The notes: generated from the sequence alone by a model not told the origin. DNA of 64,000 bases from JBAVVD01 sp049697115 (GCA_049697115.1 JBAVVD010000009.1:62001-126000), one strand, 5' to 3'. Counted from the first letter of the stretch, positions 1 to 8,182 are shown. A program made the numbers and translations.

Positions 1-2
1 CC

Positions 3-89
3 TTTGTCGCGGATAAGCCTCCTCCGCCTTGCATCGTTTATCAGGAACTCTTGATGGCCGCCGAGGCCGGCAGTGAATATTTTTCGTGA
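3..89 (+). pseudogene. 3' end of IS91-like (HUH) transposase gene, remnant
   Basis: Only the last 28 codons before a TGA at 87-89 are in the window. They read a proline-rich PPPP segment, then YQELLMAAEAGSEYFS. The same tail ends the longer transposase remnant at 62480-63139 and is echoed at 2697-2760 and 5760-5884. The gene may continue intact to the left of the window, so calling it broken is an inference from the other copies. About 100 bases downstream lies the recurring promoter-like block at 187-215. Confidence 0.6.
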
Positions 90-186
90 TTTTTTCCTTG
101 CTCGGAAGCAGAGGTCCGGGTGATTTCAGGCTCTCTTTCGCGTCCCTGCGGCTTTTTGTCTCGCCATGAACAATTCCCGACTGTCC

Positions 187-215
187 TTGACATCTTTTCG
201 AGCCGCAATTATACT
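187..215 (+). promoter_or_regulatory. Promoter-like block A downstream of transposase end
   Basis: A perfect TTGACA (187-192), a 17-base spacer and TATACT (210-215) match a sigma-70 promoter. The block, followed by a GCGATGG-type motif, recurs at 2859, 6659, 59999 and 63237, usually near a transposase remnant. No plus-strand gene follows closely here; the next gene (439-1296) is on the minus strand. Bases 216-438 hold nothing else that I recognise. Confidence 0.55.
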
Positions 216-438
216 TCCTTGCGATGGTTGGAGGGGTAAATCGGCACAAAGAGACTCTCTAGACCTCCATAGCCGAAAAGAAAACTCTTTTTATCTTTCA
301 TTCTTATAAAAAAGCTGGTTGTTTCTATGAGAATTCTTCATTTTTTTCTCCACCTCTTTCGTCTCTCTTAAGAGATAATTTTGGCCTACAGTCTTTTCAA
401 CTCTGGGAGACCAGGAGCATTAGCAACTAATGTCTCTT

Positions 439-1296
439 TTAGAGCGCAGCACCCTCTCCGCCCGGCTCACCCGTTATTATGTGACGGTATATCGACACGA
501 GCGCCTCATATGTCTCGAAAAAGTCATCGGCTAATAGCGGCGGCGACCAAAAAATCCCCCACCTGCACTCAGGATGCTTCGCCATGATCCACTTCTCATA
601 CTGCTCCCTTAGGTATTTTGCGAGAGCTTCTCCCTTGCGGAAATTTTGCTGAATGTACTCGTAAGCGTTTTCATAGCTAGCTGGCGCCCCGCTGCTGTTT
701 TTTATTATTCTGCGTATGAGTTGTATCGCCCCCTCACGGGCGATTTGAACGTTTATAAAAGCATCCTCACAGAATCCCCTACATTCTATAGCTAACAAAT
801 GTTGGCTCTTCAACAGACAAGAAAGACCTCTAATCAATAGAGCATCTTCTGTATCTATTCCGTTGTAGAGTCTCCGCTGGAAAGTTTCACCCGATGTTTC
901 CGCCCTCCTCAAGCTGTAACGAACCTTATTCCCATAAGTCTTTCGAGCGGTTAGGATCGCCAACTGTTCTATTCTGTGAATGATTTTCAAATTAGCGAGC
1001 TCTTTATTTCCAATGTTGAGACGCAATTGTGCACCGTCCGGAGCAAACGCAAGTGTACCGTATCCCTCCGGGACTAAGAGTGCTACTGAAGCAAGAAGCC
1101 TTATTTCCTCAGGATATACCCAAGCAAGTTCAGGCCAATTCTGTTCACCCCAGTTAGGTGGGTGTTGTTTCACCACGGTAAAGACTGCTTCTTCTCCCGG
1201 GACGTAGGCAGCGTCCGCTTCTAATAGCTGATCTTCTAAATACTTCACTACTGGATTATAAATACGAAGGAACACACCCTCGCGTGGATCGGCCAT
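439..1296 (-). CDS. Hypothetical protein, 285 aa, next to SIR2-like gene
   Basis: I do not recognise this family. I place the start at position 1296 (MADPREG...) because a GAGGAGGG ribosome site sits six bases before it; an upstream in-frame start at 1326 has no such site. No signal peptide or membrane segment is visible. The N-terminal half is mixed alpha/beta, and the C-terminal half (from about residue 150) looks all-helical, with a conserved-looking run around RGLSCLLKSQHLL. It lies 265 bases downstream of the SIR2-like gene in the same direction, both between two transposase ends. A role as partner of the SIR2-like protein is only a guess from position. Confidence 0.7.
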   Translation of the reverse strand: MADPREGVFLRIYNPVVKYLEDQLLEADAAYVPGEEAVFTVVKQHPPNWGEQNWPELAWVYPEEIRLLASVALLVPEGYGTLAFAPDGAQLRLNIGNKELANLKIIHRIEQLAILTARKTYGNKVRYSLRRAETSGETFQRRLYNGIDTEDALLIRGLSCLLKSQHLLAIECRGFCEDAFINVQIAREGAIQLIRRIIKNSSGAPASYENAYEYIQQNFRKGEALAKYLREQYEKWIMAKHPECRWGIFWSPPLLADDFFETYEALVSIYRHIITGEPGGEGAAL

Positions 1297-1420
1297 CAGA
1301 TGCCCTCCTCTATTTTGGTCTCTCATACGTTTATCTCAGCGAAGCGTTTTTCCGGCTCCGCCGTCGTTTCAAATTCTGGAGGCCAGAGCTTTAATATCTC
1401 TGGCTTCCACCCGCCTCAAT

Positions 1421-1561
1421 TCATTTCTTTCCATAAAGGCTTGGTTGATCATATACCACTTGTTCAAACTTTTTTGCTTTTTGAAGAGTGACACTTGTCT
1501 TTGTAGAATATTCTATTCCTTTTCCTTCAAGCAATTCCTCAATAGCAAGGAGATTATTTAG
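1421..1561 (-). pseudogene. C-terminal fragment, possibly of a DNA methyltransferase
   Basis: Directly after the SIR2-like gene's TGA, and in the same frame, an open stretch of about 46 codons reads LLAIEELLEGKGIEY then TKTSVTLQKAKKFEQ and ends YGKK-stop at 1421-1423. It looks like genuine coding sequence because it is lysine- and glutamate-rich with a coherent helix-turn pattern. It resembles the tails of some restriction-modification methyltransferases (LLEGK...VTFKKA). It has no start codon or ribosome site of its own. It may be debris from a lost restriction-modification gene, or a C-terminal part of the SIR2-like gene cut off by a stop. The family assignment is tentative. Confidence 0.4.
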
Positions 1562-2467
1562 TCATTTCAATACTATGACGTTTTTTAAAAATCCCAAAAT
1601 TTCATTATATTTTAAGCTAATATTAATACCCCATGTATTTTGTATATCGCTTTTTTCGGCCTCTCCAAATCCTAGTGTAGTTCCCCAGACACTCTTTCCT
1701 GTTCCAAAAATTTCTTTTGCCTTTAACCTTCGAAGATTTCTAGGATTATAACCAAAACCAAGAAGACATATTAATTCTGCAGAGTTTAATCTTTTAACAG
1801 CTTCATCAAATTCCTGTGGTGAATCATCCTGCTCTTTCATGACCTTTATTTGTTCACTAATATTTACTACTTCATCTAAATTAATCTGGTCATGATAGCT
1901 TCTTCCGTTTTCTTCTTGCCATGGCAGAGCACCTAATCTACCATGAACGTGAATAATAGGAATCCTCTTAAGCTTTTTTGCACAATCTTGTCTAGGTCTC
2001 CTATAAAGAGCTATCATTGCAGAAATGAGGAAATGCTCGATTGACCTATCATAATTAAAGGTAATGATTGATAATTGATTTTTATCAAACTCCTCGAAAG
2101 GTGTATCTGAGAGCTTACTCCACAGATACCGATACCAGTTTTTATCACTTCTTTGCTCGAATAATTGGTCTTTCTTTTCATAAGTTGAAAGTGTAAGCGT
2201 AATAGCTATCTTTCCTATTTTCATAAATTCTGGTCGATGTTCTAAGAATTCATCTACTGAAAATTTTTGAGAATGTTTAAGGCCCGCATAAAAATCATCA
2301 ATATCCTCGGATTTGAAGCCAAATCTAAGTAAAGTTCTAAAAAGTTCTTTAGCTGAATTAGGTCGAATCTCTTCAAGAATTTGCTGCATTAATCCTTCAC
2401 TTGAAGGGAATCCATAAGGCATACTTGCACCAGCTCCTAGTATTAAGACAGTAGGTCTTTTTATCAT
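1562..2467 (-). CDS. SIR2-like domain protein, 301 aa, probable defence NADase
   Basis: The protein opens with VLILGAGASMPYG (GAGAS at residues 11-15), the nucleotide-binding loop of SIR2-like proteins. Further SIR2 marks are TFNYD near residues 136-140, the candidate catalytic histidines in IIHVHG (173-175), and LLGFGYNP near the C-terminus. Proteins of this kind act in antiviral systems by consuming NAD+ during infection; no effector partner of a known type (HerA, TIR, Argonaute) is beside it. The start is supported by GAGGAG seven bases upstream. The gene is more A+T rich than the core genes, and it lies between two transposase remnants, which suggests it was acquired. Its activity and trigger are inferred. 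Confidence 0.8.
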   Translation of the reverse strand: MIKRPTVLILGAGASMPYGFPSSEGLMQQILEEIRPNSAKELFRTLLRFGFKSEDIDDFYAGLKHSQKFSVDEFLEHRPEFMKIGKIAITLTLSTYEKKDQLFEQRSDKNWYRYLWSKLSDTPFEEFDKNQLSIITFNYDRSIEHFLISAMIALYRRPRQDCAKKLKRIPIIHVHGRLGALPWQEENGRSYHDQINLDEVVNISEQIKVMKEQDDSPQEFDEAVKRLNSAELICLLGFGYNPRNLRRLKAKEIFGTGKSVWGTTLGFGEAEKSDIQNTWGINISLKYNEILGFLKNVIVLK

Positions 2468-2696
2468 TTATTACTCCTCTTTGCCTAATTACTGACTGTC
2501 TCAGAGTAATTCTACTTTAGGGGATCTGAAAAAGCAAAGCTATTCTCCCTCAGCTTTTCGCTGTGCATTATCCAGACTTTGTATCTATAGTTTTTATCTT
2601 ATTAAGGCTTGAGAAACCATCCCGAAAGGAATCCAAGTCCAGCACTAATTACTCTCATTATGGGCGATCCGTTCTGTGATTTATTATAAAATTAAT

Positions 2697-2760
2697 ACCT
2701 CAGGTCGCTTCGCAAGAGTTACTGATGGCCGATGAAGCCTCGGCCGAATATCTTTCATGA
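2697..2760 (+). pseudogene. 3' end remnant of IS91-like transposase, copy 2
   Basis: Reading PQVASQELLMADEASAEYLS and a TGA at 2758-2760, this matches the last 20 codons of the transposase at 62480-63139. Upstream the similarity stops abruptly, so only the extreme 3' end was left. Its first 43 bases (2701-2743) differ by one base from those of the copy at 5760-5884. The two copies therefore form direct repeats around the ankyrin/PD40 gene. Bases 2468-2696 between the SIR2-like gene and this remnant hold no recognisable feature. Confidence 0.65.
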
Positions 2761-2858
2761 TTTTCTTCTTTCACCGGGAGCAGAGGTCTGTCAGATTTCC
2801 GACGCTTTTGAGCTTATCCTCGGCTTCCTGGCTCGCCCTCCGTTCGTTTGAGCTCAAT

Positions 2859-2888
2859 TTGACATCCAACGGAGCTCTGATTTATCAT
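2859..2888 (+). promoter_or_regulatory. Promoter-like block B
   Basis: TTGACA (2859-2864) is followed after 18 bases by TATCAT (2883-2888) and then by a CTAACGATGG motif, the same arrangement as at 187-215 and 63237-63266. It lies about 100 bases after a transposase end and reads toward the ankyrin/PD40 gene that starts at 3377. The remaining sequence from 2889 to 3376 shows no gene. Confidence 0.45.
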
Positions 2889-3376
2889 TCCTAACGATGG
2901 GGCGAAACAAAATTGGTGCTTGAACGCTCTTCTAACCAGCGCAGAAAAAAAGGAAACTATTATCCCTTTTAGGAGTAAAATCAAAATCTTAAGCTCTGCT
3001 TCGGAGGAAATTTGCATAATTACAACTATTTATCCAGGTCTGACCCTTGAATAGGGTGTTCTTCATGGGCTGTCACTTCTCTAGCAGCCTCATTTTTTTG
3101 ATGAGCTCCTGAAGCTTCCTTAGAGACTGAGAGAGCCGGAAATTATGCAGGCCTCTCCTTTTTTCCTATCAAATACATATGAGGCTGTAAAGAAAATATG
3201 CAATTTTACAACCTGATATTCATTTTTCGTTCTTTTTTCTCATTATTTTATATGTGGCATGATGTTTGCATGTGAAGAAATGATCAGGTGCATAATAAAC
3301 AAGATAATATATGTCTGAAAAAATACTGCTTATTTCTGCAACCAAAAACAAAACCACCGATTCAAGGAGGTCGAGT

Positions 3377-5251
3377 ATGCGTAAAATCATGATATGGATA
3401 TTTCTGGCCATGATAATTTTTTCAGCGGAGGCTTATGCTGGAGATATTCATGATGCGGCAAAAAAAGGTGATCTCGAAAGAGTAAAAGCATTGGTTGCCA
3501 AAGATCCGGAATGCGTCAGTGCAAAGACAGAAAGAGGAACCACGCCTCTTCACTATGCATGCATGAGTAAGAACCTCGGTGTGGTCGAGTTCTTGATTGA
3601 GAAAGGTGCTGATGTCAATGCCCAAAATGATTCGCTTTATGTGCCCCTTCATTATGCAGCGGCCTACAACATGCCTGAAGCCATAAATCTGTTAATCAAG
3701 CAAGAAGCAAAAATAGAGGCCAGATCCAGAGAAGAAGAAACTCCTTTACATATGGCTGCTGCATCTGGCGCAGTTGAAGCGGCTGAAAACCTTATCCAAA
3801 GAGGAGCGGATTTGAGAGCAAGGGAGGCGCGTAAAAGAACACCGTTAGTCCTCGCAGCACGCGAAAGCGGCAGTGTAGAAATGGCAAAGTTGCTTATAGC
3901 TCATGGGTCGGATATAAACTCCGTGGATGAATCCAATGACAGCGCTCTCGAGCTTGCTTCATGGCGGGGCTTCAAGGATTTTGTAAACCTGCTCCTGGAT
4001 AAAGGCGCCAAAATATCCGATTCAGAGAGACAGAGGAAAAGCCTTCTCAATCACAGCGTTAAAAGAAGACTCGAGAGGCTGCTCCAAGCTCTGACGGATG
4101 CCGGTCTGGACTTAAAAGAGATTCAATCATCTAACCCAGAGCTGGTTCTCGCCGCCGCATCAGGAGGCTCAACTCAAATCATCGGAATGCTTGAAGAACA
4201 TGGATTTGATTTAAATTACACCGATAAAAATGGATGGACACCTCTTCACTGCGCTGCAGAGTTTGGCCGTAACGATGCGGTGAGATACCTGCTTTCAAAA
4301 GGAGCAAAGATTAATGCCAGAACGGTCATGGGTGAGAATGCCTTCAATATCGCCCGGTCGGAGAAAAATGAGGAAACAGCGGCCCTTTTAAAGGCTGCCG
4401 GCGCGGACACGAGCGAACCCCGGTTCCCGGAGCTGAAAGGTGAGTATTTAGGGCAGGAGAGACCTGGAGATACGCCTGTTCCTTTTGCACCTGGCATCGT
4501 GTGTGCCCATTATGGGCTGCACACATCTGTTGCTTTCTCACCTGACGGCAAGACTGCGTTCTGGACGATTATGATACCTCCGCGCGAGTCGGGATACGGA
4601 ACAGGAAGAATGTTGGGAACAACCTTGCAAAACGGCAGATGGACATATCCCACACAGCCCGAATTCAAAGGCGGGGATGTGCCCTTCTTTTCTCCTGACG
4701 GCAAGCGGCTTTATTTCATTTCACGAAAACCAATAATCAATAGCGGCCCCGGGAAAGAAAACATCTGGTATGTGGAGAGAACGAAGACCGGGTGGTCAGA
4801 GCCCCAACCTACTGACCCAGCAGTCAACTCAGCATCCATGCATTGGCAGTTCTCCGTCGACAGAAAGGGCACATTCTACATCGGAAGCGGTGCCGGGCGA
4901 ATTCTTGTTTCGCAAGTCAAGGACGGCAAATATCAGAATCCGGTGGATTTCAAGGATTTGTACGGCAGCCAATCGGTCAAAGGCAGCTGTCCGTATATCT
5001 CTCCCGAAGGGGATTATCTTATTTTCTCCAAGGACGATGATCTGTACATCACATTCAGAAAATCCGATGGTTCATGGACCGAAGCTCAAAATCTTGGAGA
5101 TAAAATCAATTCCCGTACCTACGACTTATGTCCTATTGTTTCGCCCGATGGTGAATATCTTTTTTTCATCACTACCAGAAACAATATCTGGGGAACCCAC
5201 TGGGTTTCCATAAAGAAGACCATTGAAGACCTTCGAAAAAAGGGTCTATAG
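3377..5251 (+). CDS. Secreted ankyrin-repeat and PD40 beta-propeller protein
   Basis: The start at 3377 follows AAGGAGG at a spacing of six bases and gives a signal peptide (MRKIMIWIFLAMIIFSAEA). Residues of about 25-350 form a series of ankyrin repeats, recognised by TPLHYA, TPLHMAAA and TPLHCAAEFG motifs. The second half (about 360-620) has repeated PDG boxes (FSPDGK, FSPDGKR, ISPEGDY, VSPDGEY) typical of WD40-like PD40 repeats, which form a propeller. The protein is probably periplasmic or surface-bound and binds another protein or glycan; no catalytic residues are evident. A frameshifted paralogue with the same domain order lies at 56911-58946. The gene sits alone between two transposase remnants. 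Confidence 0.9.
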   Translation: MRKIMIWIFLAMIIFSAEAYAGDIHDAAKKGDLERVKALVAKDPECVSAKTERGTTPLHYACMSKNLGVVEFLIEKGADVNAQNDSLYVPLHYAAAYNMPEAINLLIKQEAKIEARSREEETPLHMAAASGAVEAAENLIQRGADLRAREARKRTPLVLAARESGSVEMAKLLIAHGSDINSVDESNDSALELASWRGFKDFVNLLLDKGAKISDSERQRKSLLNHSVKRRLERLLQALTDAGLDLKEIQSSNPELVLAAASGGSTQIIGMLEEHGFDLNYTDKNGWTPLHCAAEFGRNDAVRYLLSKGAKINARTVMGENAFNIARSEKNEETAALLKAAGADTSEPRFPELKGEYLGQERPGDTPVPFAPGIVCAHYGLHTSVAFSPDGKTAFWTIMIPPRESGYGTGRMLGTTLQNGRWTYPTQPEFKGGDVPFFSPDGKRLYFISRKPIINSGPGKENIWYVERTKTGWSEPQPTDPAVNSASMHWQFSVDRKGTFYIGSGAGRILVSQVKDGKYQNPVDFKDLYGSQSVKGSCPYISPEGDYLIFSKDDDLYITFRKSDGSWTEAQNLGDKINSRTYDLCPIVSPDGEYLFFITTRNNIWGTHWVSIKKTIEDLRKKGL

Positions 5252-5332
5252 CCGCTCACCCATATACTTCTTGGTTCATGATCAATATCTTGAAGGAATA
5301 TAACATGAAGCAAAATGAGGAGGAAAAACATC

Positions 5333-5380
5333 GTGAAAAAAGCCGTATTTTTCACATTACTTACTTTTCTGTTCCCATAA
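5333..5380 (+). pseudogene. Decapitated signal peptide, start of a lost gene
   Basis: A GAGGAGG ribosome site precedes GTG at 5333, which begins MKKAVFFTLLTFLFP and then hits TAA at 5378-5380. This is the typical beginning of a secreted protein, cut after 15 residues. I found no continuation in another frame downstream to 5538. It lies about 80 bases after the ankyrin/PD40 gene and may once have been the next gene of that transcript. Confidence 0.4.
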
Positions 5381-5538
5381 AATATATTAATCATCGGCAG
5401 GGATTCATCTCTTTACGACCTGCTCGAAAAATCCCCCATGTTTATTTCAGAGAGTTAAATGTCAGACTATAAAAAAAATTTCATTCAGGTGGAGTGATTC
5501 ATAAAAAGTGCCGGAATTTTTTTAATAAGCCGCGGGAA

Positions 5539-5709
5539 TCAGCGGAGGGATGCAGCTGCTTTCTCTCTCAAAGGTTCCACGATATCTTTCAGAACTTGAG
5601 AGGCATTGAGAATTTCGATACCGATCACTTCTCCTTTCTGATTCATCTCGAGGTTCACTCCCGGACTCAGAAATAGGATGCCGCCTGAAATTCTCTTCAT
5701 CATGATCAT
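5539..5709 (-). CDS. DUF2283-like small protein, 56 aa
   Basis: The minus-strand frame begins at 5709 just after a GGAGGGAG ribosome site, with further ATG codons at 5703 and 5700 that give better spacing. It encodes a short protein with PGVNLEMNQKGEVIGIEIL followed by NASQVL, the signature of DUF2283 proteins, ending in a lysine/alanine-rich tail. Family members are usually 60-90 residues and start with an YDPEADVLYI-type strand, which is missing here. The gene is therefore either a short variant or shortened at its 5' end. Function is unknown. Such genes often sit beside toxin-antitoxin or mobile DNA; here a transposase remnant lies 50 bases away. Confidence 0.6.
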   Translation of the reverse strand: MIMMKRISGGILFLSPGVNLEMNQKGEVIGIEILNASQVLKDIVEPLREKAAASLR

Positions 5710-5759
5710 GCTCCCTCCGCACCAAGCTTGCCCATATTATCCTTTGCCGAATATTTTGT

Positions 5760-5884
5760 GAAGGACAGGATTATCAATCATCTCGAGCTAACTTTTGTGG
5801 CAAATAGGCCTCCACCGCCTCAGGTCGCTTCGTAAGAGTTACTGATGGCCGATGAAGCCTCGGTCGGCCGAATATTTTTCCTGA
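5760..5884 (+). pseudogene. 3' end remnant of IS91-like transposase, copy 3
   Basis: This copy retains about 40 codons: VKDRIINHLELTFVANRPPP matches DRIINHLKLVFVASKPPP in the copy at 62480-63139. It is interrupted by an in-frame TAA after PQVAS and then continues ELLMADEAS. It shares a 43-base stretch with the copy at 2697-2760, with one mismatch. It is clearly dead. The following 90 bases lead into the promoter of the methyltransferase gene. Confidence 0.65.
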
Positions 5885-5974
5885 TTTTCTTCCTTTGACC
5901 GGATGGAGACTTCTATGTCATTTCCGGCACTTTTGAGCCGCCCTCTTGTGAAAAATGCAGAAAAATCTGTCTTT

Positions 5975-6003
5975 TTGAGATCCCTTTCTATTTTTGTTAA
6001 AAT
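5975..6003 (+). promoter_or_regulatory. Promoter of a leaderless methyltransferase gene
   Basis: TTGAGA (5975-5980), a 17-base spacer and TAAAAT (5998-6003) form a good sigma-70 promoter. Only six bases separate the -10 box from the ATG at 6010, so transcription should begin at or almost at the start codon. No ribosome-binding site precedes the gene, which fits a leaderless mRNA. Confidence 0.55.
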
Positions 6004-6009
6004 ACAGTA

Positions 6010-6609
6010 ATGGCAACAGATATCAATTTGGTAATCAATAATCTGCTAGCATTTTATGACTTTTCCCGCAAGAGAATTATTTCTGTCGGATCAGGGGGTG
6101 GCCAATTGGCCAGTTACGGCAAGGTTCCGGAGAGCATACTGGCTGTTGATCATGATCAGCAGGCAATCGAGCAGCTGAAAGAAAGAGTGAAGGCTCTGGG
6201 TCTGGAAAATAAATATGAATTTCTCTGCGGTGATTACTATCAATTGAAGCAGAAGGCGGATGCGGTTCTCTTTGAATTCTGTCTGCACGAAATGGCCGAT
6301 GCCGCCAAAGCGATCGCCAAAGCTGTAAAAATGGCAAAGGATATAATCGTTATAGATCATGCCCTGGAATCCGAATGGGCCTATATCGTCTCCGAAGAAG
6401 AAAAGGTCAAAAAAACCTGGCAGGCGCTGGAAAAATTTTCCATATATACCAAACAGACTTATAATACCCGGCATTTATTTCATGACTATCGGGAGTTGTA
6501 CGACAAGGTGGCTGTGCAAGGAGAGATAACAGTCAAACGTATTAAAAAGTTCAGGAAAGCACGGGATTTTTCCATACCCTTCTCATATACTTTGGCTTGG
6601 CTCCGGTAG
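6010..6609 (+). CDS. Class I SAM-dependent methyltransferase, small
   Basis: The 199-residue protein has a Rossmann-type S-adenosylmethionine site: motif I as IISVGSGGGQLASYG at about residues 20-34, an acidic end of strand 2 (AVDHD), and a later FEFCLHEM segment at motif IV. The rest has no recognisable substrate domain. It stands alone, and its substrate is unknown. The start follows directly from the -10 box of the promoter at 5975-6003, with no ribosome site. No partner genes are close: upstream is a transposase remnant, downstream the isocitrate dehydrogenase-like gene on its own promoter. Confidence 0.75.
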   Translation: MATDINLVINNLLAFYDFSRKRIISVGSGGGQLASYGKVPESILAVDHDQQAIEQLKERVKALGLENKYEFLCGDYYQLKQKADAVLFEFCLHEMADAAKAIAKAVKMAKDIIVIDHALESEWAYIVSEEEKVKKTWQALEKFSIYTKQTYNTRHLFHDYRELYDKVAVQGEITVKRIKKFRKARDFSIPFSYTLAWLR

Positions 6610-6658
6610 ATTTATTGTCCGGACTTTTTTGACCACCATAAGCGACTTCCGATTGTCC

Positions 6659-6687
6659 GTGACATGCTTTTTGTCATGATTTACTTT
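6659..6687 (+). promoter_or_regulatory. Promoter-like block C, degenerate
   Basis: TGTCCGTGACAT...ATTTACTTTTC...GATGATG aligns with the blocks at 187 and 63237 (TGTCCTTGACAT...TTATACTTCC...GATGG). The -35 is GTGACA (6659-6664), and the -10 is weak (TACTTT at 6682-6687). No transposase coding remnant is next to this copy. It lies about 220 bases before the isocitrate dehydrogenase-like gene, which has its own better promoter at 6835-6863. The rest of 6610-6834 shows nothing. Confidence 0.35.
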
Positions 6688-6834
6688 TCTTCTATGATGA
6701 TGTGAATCATCTGCAGTATTTGGATACAGTCGGATTGTAACTAAGGTTTATATGATTTCCGACGTTTCTATTTTTTTCCCTTCTCCTTGCGGGACTGACT
6801 TCCGCTATTTTTAGCTCCCCCACGATTCAATGAT

Positions 6835-6863
6835 TTGATTTTCTCCCGATAAAATTATAGAAT
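6835..6863 (+). promoter_or_regulatory. Promoter of the isocitrate dehydrogenase-like gene
   Basis: TTGATT (6835-6840), a 17-base spacer and TAGAAT (6858-6863) lie 48 bases before the ATG at 6911, in an A+T-rich stretch. The short leader ends in GAGGGAGGA, the ribosome site. Confidence 0.55.
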
Positions 6864-6910
6864 TTTTATCTATTTTTTAATCCGAATTCAAAATATTAGA
6901 GGGAGGAATC

Positions 6911-8113
6911 ATGTTTAATAAAGCGGCCATCGAGAAAGCCAAAGAGCATTTCAGCAAGCTTCTCGAATTTCAGATGCAGCGCATGGAGCAAGTCAAATCC
7001 GCTCCGGACTGGATCGACTACAGCACAATTCAGCCGATCGTTATCGGCGTGTTGGGCGGAGACGGCATCGGCCCTACTATTGCTAAAGAGGCTCGCCGTG
7101 TCCTCGACTTCATGCTTCAGGATGAGATCCAGAAGGACAAGGTCCAGATCCGCGATATCGAAGGACTGACCATTGAGATCCGTGCGGCCCAAATGAAATC
7201 CATCCCGGATGACGTGTTGGCCGAAATCAAAAAATGCCATGTCACCCTCAAAGGCCCCACGACAACGCCGCGGAAAGGCGATCCCTGGCCGAATCTTGAG
7301 AGCTGCAATGTGGCCCTGCGGAAGGAGCTCGACCTCTTTGCCAATGTCCGGCCGGTCCGTGTTCCCCGGCAAGGGATCGACTGGATCTTTTTTCGAGAGA
7401 ACACAGAGGACTTGTATGCCCTCGGCCCCTTTGGTATTGAAGTGGATGCGGACATCGCCATCGACTTCCGTCTGATCAGCCAACCGGGTTCTGAGCGCAT
7501 CTGCCGGCTCGCCTTCGAACACGCCAAGAAAAATGGCCGAACGCGCATCACATGTGTGACAAAAGCCAATGTCATTAAGACCACGGACGGTCGATTCCTT
7601 GAGAATTTCTACCGCATTGCCAAGGAGTACACGGACATTCAGGCGGATGACTGGTACATTGACATCATGACCGCCAAGCTCATCGATGAGAAACGCCGCC
7701 GCGATTTTCAGGTCCTTGTGCTGCCCAACCTCTACGGAGACATCCTCACGGATGAGGCCGCAGAGTTTCAGGGCGGCGTCGGCACAGCCGGCAGTGCCAA
7801 TATCGGCAAACAGTATGCCATGTTCGAGGCCATCCACGGTTCAGCCCCGCGCATGGTCAAAGAAGGCCGCGCTCGATACGCCGATCCGGCTTCTATGATC
7901 CGGGCGGCCGCCATGCTTCTGGGCCACATCGGCTACCCCGAGGCATCAAAAAACCTGGAAATGGCCCTCGATATCTGCGGCCAGTATGAAAAAAAACTGG
8001 TCATCACCGGAAGGTCCGAAGGAGCCACAGGAGCGGCATTTACGGACTATCTGATGGAAACACTTCAGGATCCGAAGCTAACCGCCCGCTGGGAGAGTTC
8101 CATAAAAAGCTGA
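6911..8113 (+). CDS. Isocitrate dehydrogenase-like beta-decarboxylating dehydrogenase
   Basis: This 400-residue protein belongs to the isocitrate/isopropylmalate dehydrogenase family. Visible marks are GVLGGDGIGP at about 47-56, the substrate arginines in NVALRKELDLFANVRPVR, FFRENTEDLY, and the metal-binding aspartates in LPNLYGDILTDEAAEFQGG. GSAP and HGSAPRM precede the cofactor site. The length and sequence fit NAD-dependent isocitrate dehydrogenase, converting isocitrate to 2-oxoglutarate. The next genes encode malate dehydrogenase, a fumarase subunit and succinyl-CoA ligase, supporting a citric-acid-cycle role. Cofactor choice (NAD or NADP) cannot be fixed by eye. GGGAGGA lies five bases before the ATG. 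Confidence 0.85.
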   Translation: MFNKAAIEKAKEHFSKLLEFQMQRMEQVKSAPDWIDYSTIQPIVIGVLGGDGIGPTIAKEARRVLDFMLQDEIQKDKVQIRDIEGLTIEIRAAQMKSIPDDVLAEIKKCHVTLKGPTTTPRKGDPWPNLESCNVALRKELDLFANVRPVRVPRQGIDWIFFRENTEDLYALGPFGIEVDADIAIDFRLISQPGSERICRLAFEHAKKNGRTRITCVTKANVIKTTDGRFLENFYRIAKEYTDIQADDWYIDIMTAKLIDEKRRRDFQVLVLPNLYGDILTDEAAEFQGGVGTAGSANIGKQYAMFEAIHGSAPRMVKEGRARYADPASMIRAAAMLLGHIGYPEASKNLEMALDICGQYEKKLVITGRSEGATGAAFTDYLMETLQDPKLTARWESSIKS

Positions 8114-8182
8114 AGTTCCAGAGGCCAGAACGCCTCGCGGGAGATTCCGGATGGCCCCCGAAAGAAAAAATTGGCTCCTGCC

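Noticed and set aside
439..1326. Start of the hypothetical gene at 1326
   Set aside because: The in-frame ATG at 1296 has GAGGAGGG six bases upstream; the one at 1326 has no ribosome site.
5494..5725. Longer frames of 60-67 codons on both strands around the DUF2283 gene
   Set aside because: They have low-complexity arginine/serine content and no ribosome site; the minus-strand 56-codon frame has both a ribosome site and a recognisable domain.
6896..7837. Long minus-strand open frame opposite the isocitrate dehydrogenase-like gene
   Set aside because: It mirrors the codon pattern of a clearly identified enzyme gene and shows no domain or ribosome site.
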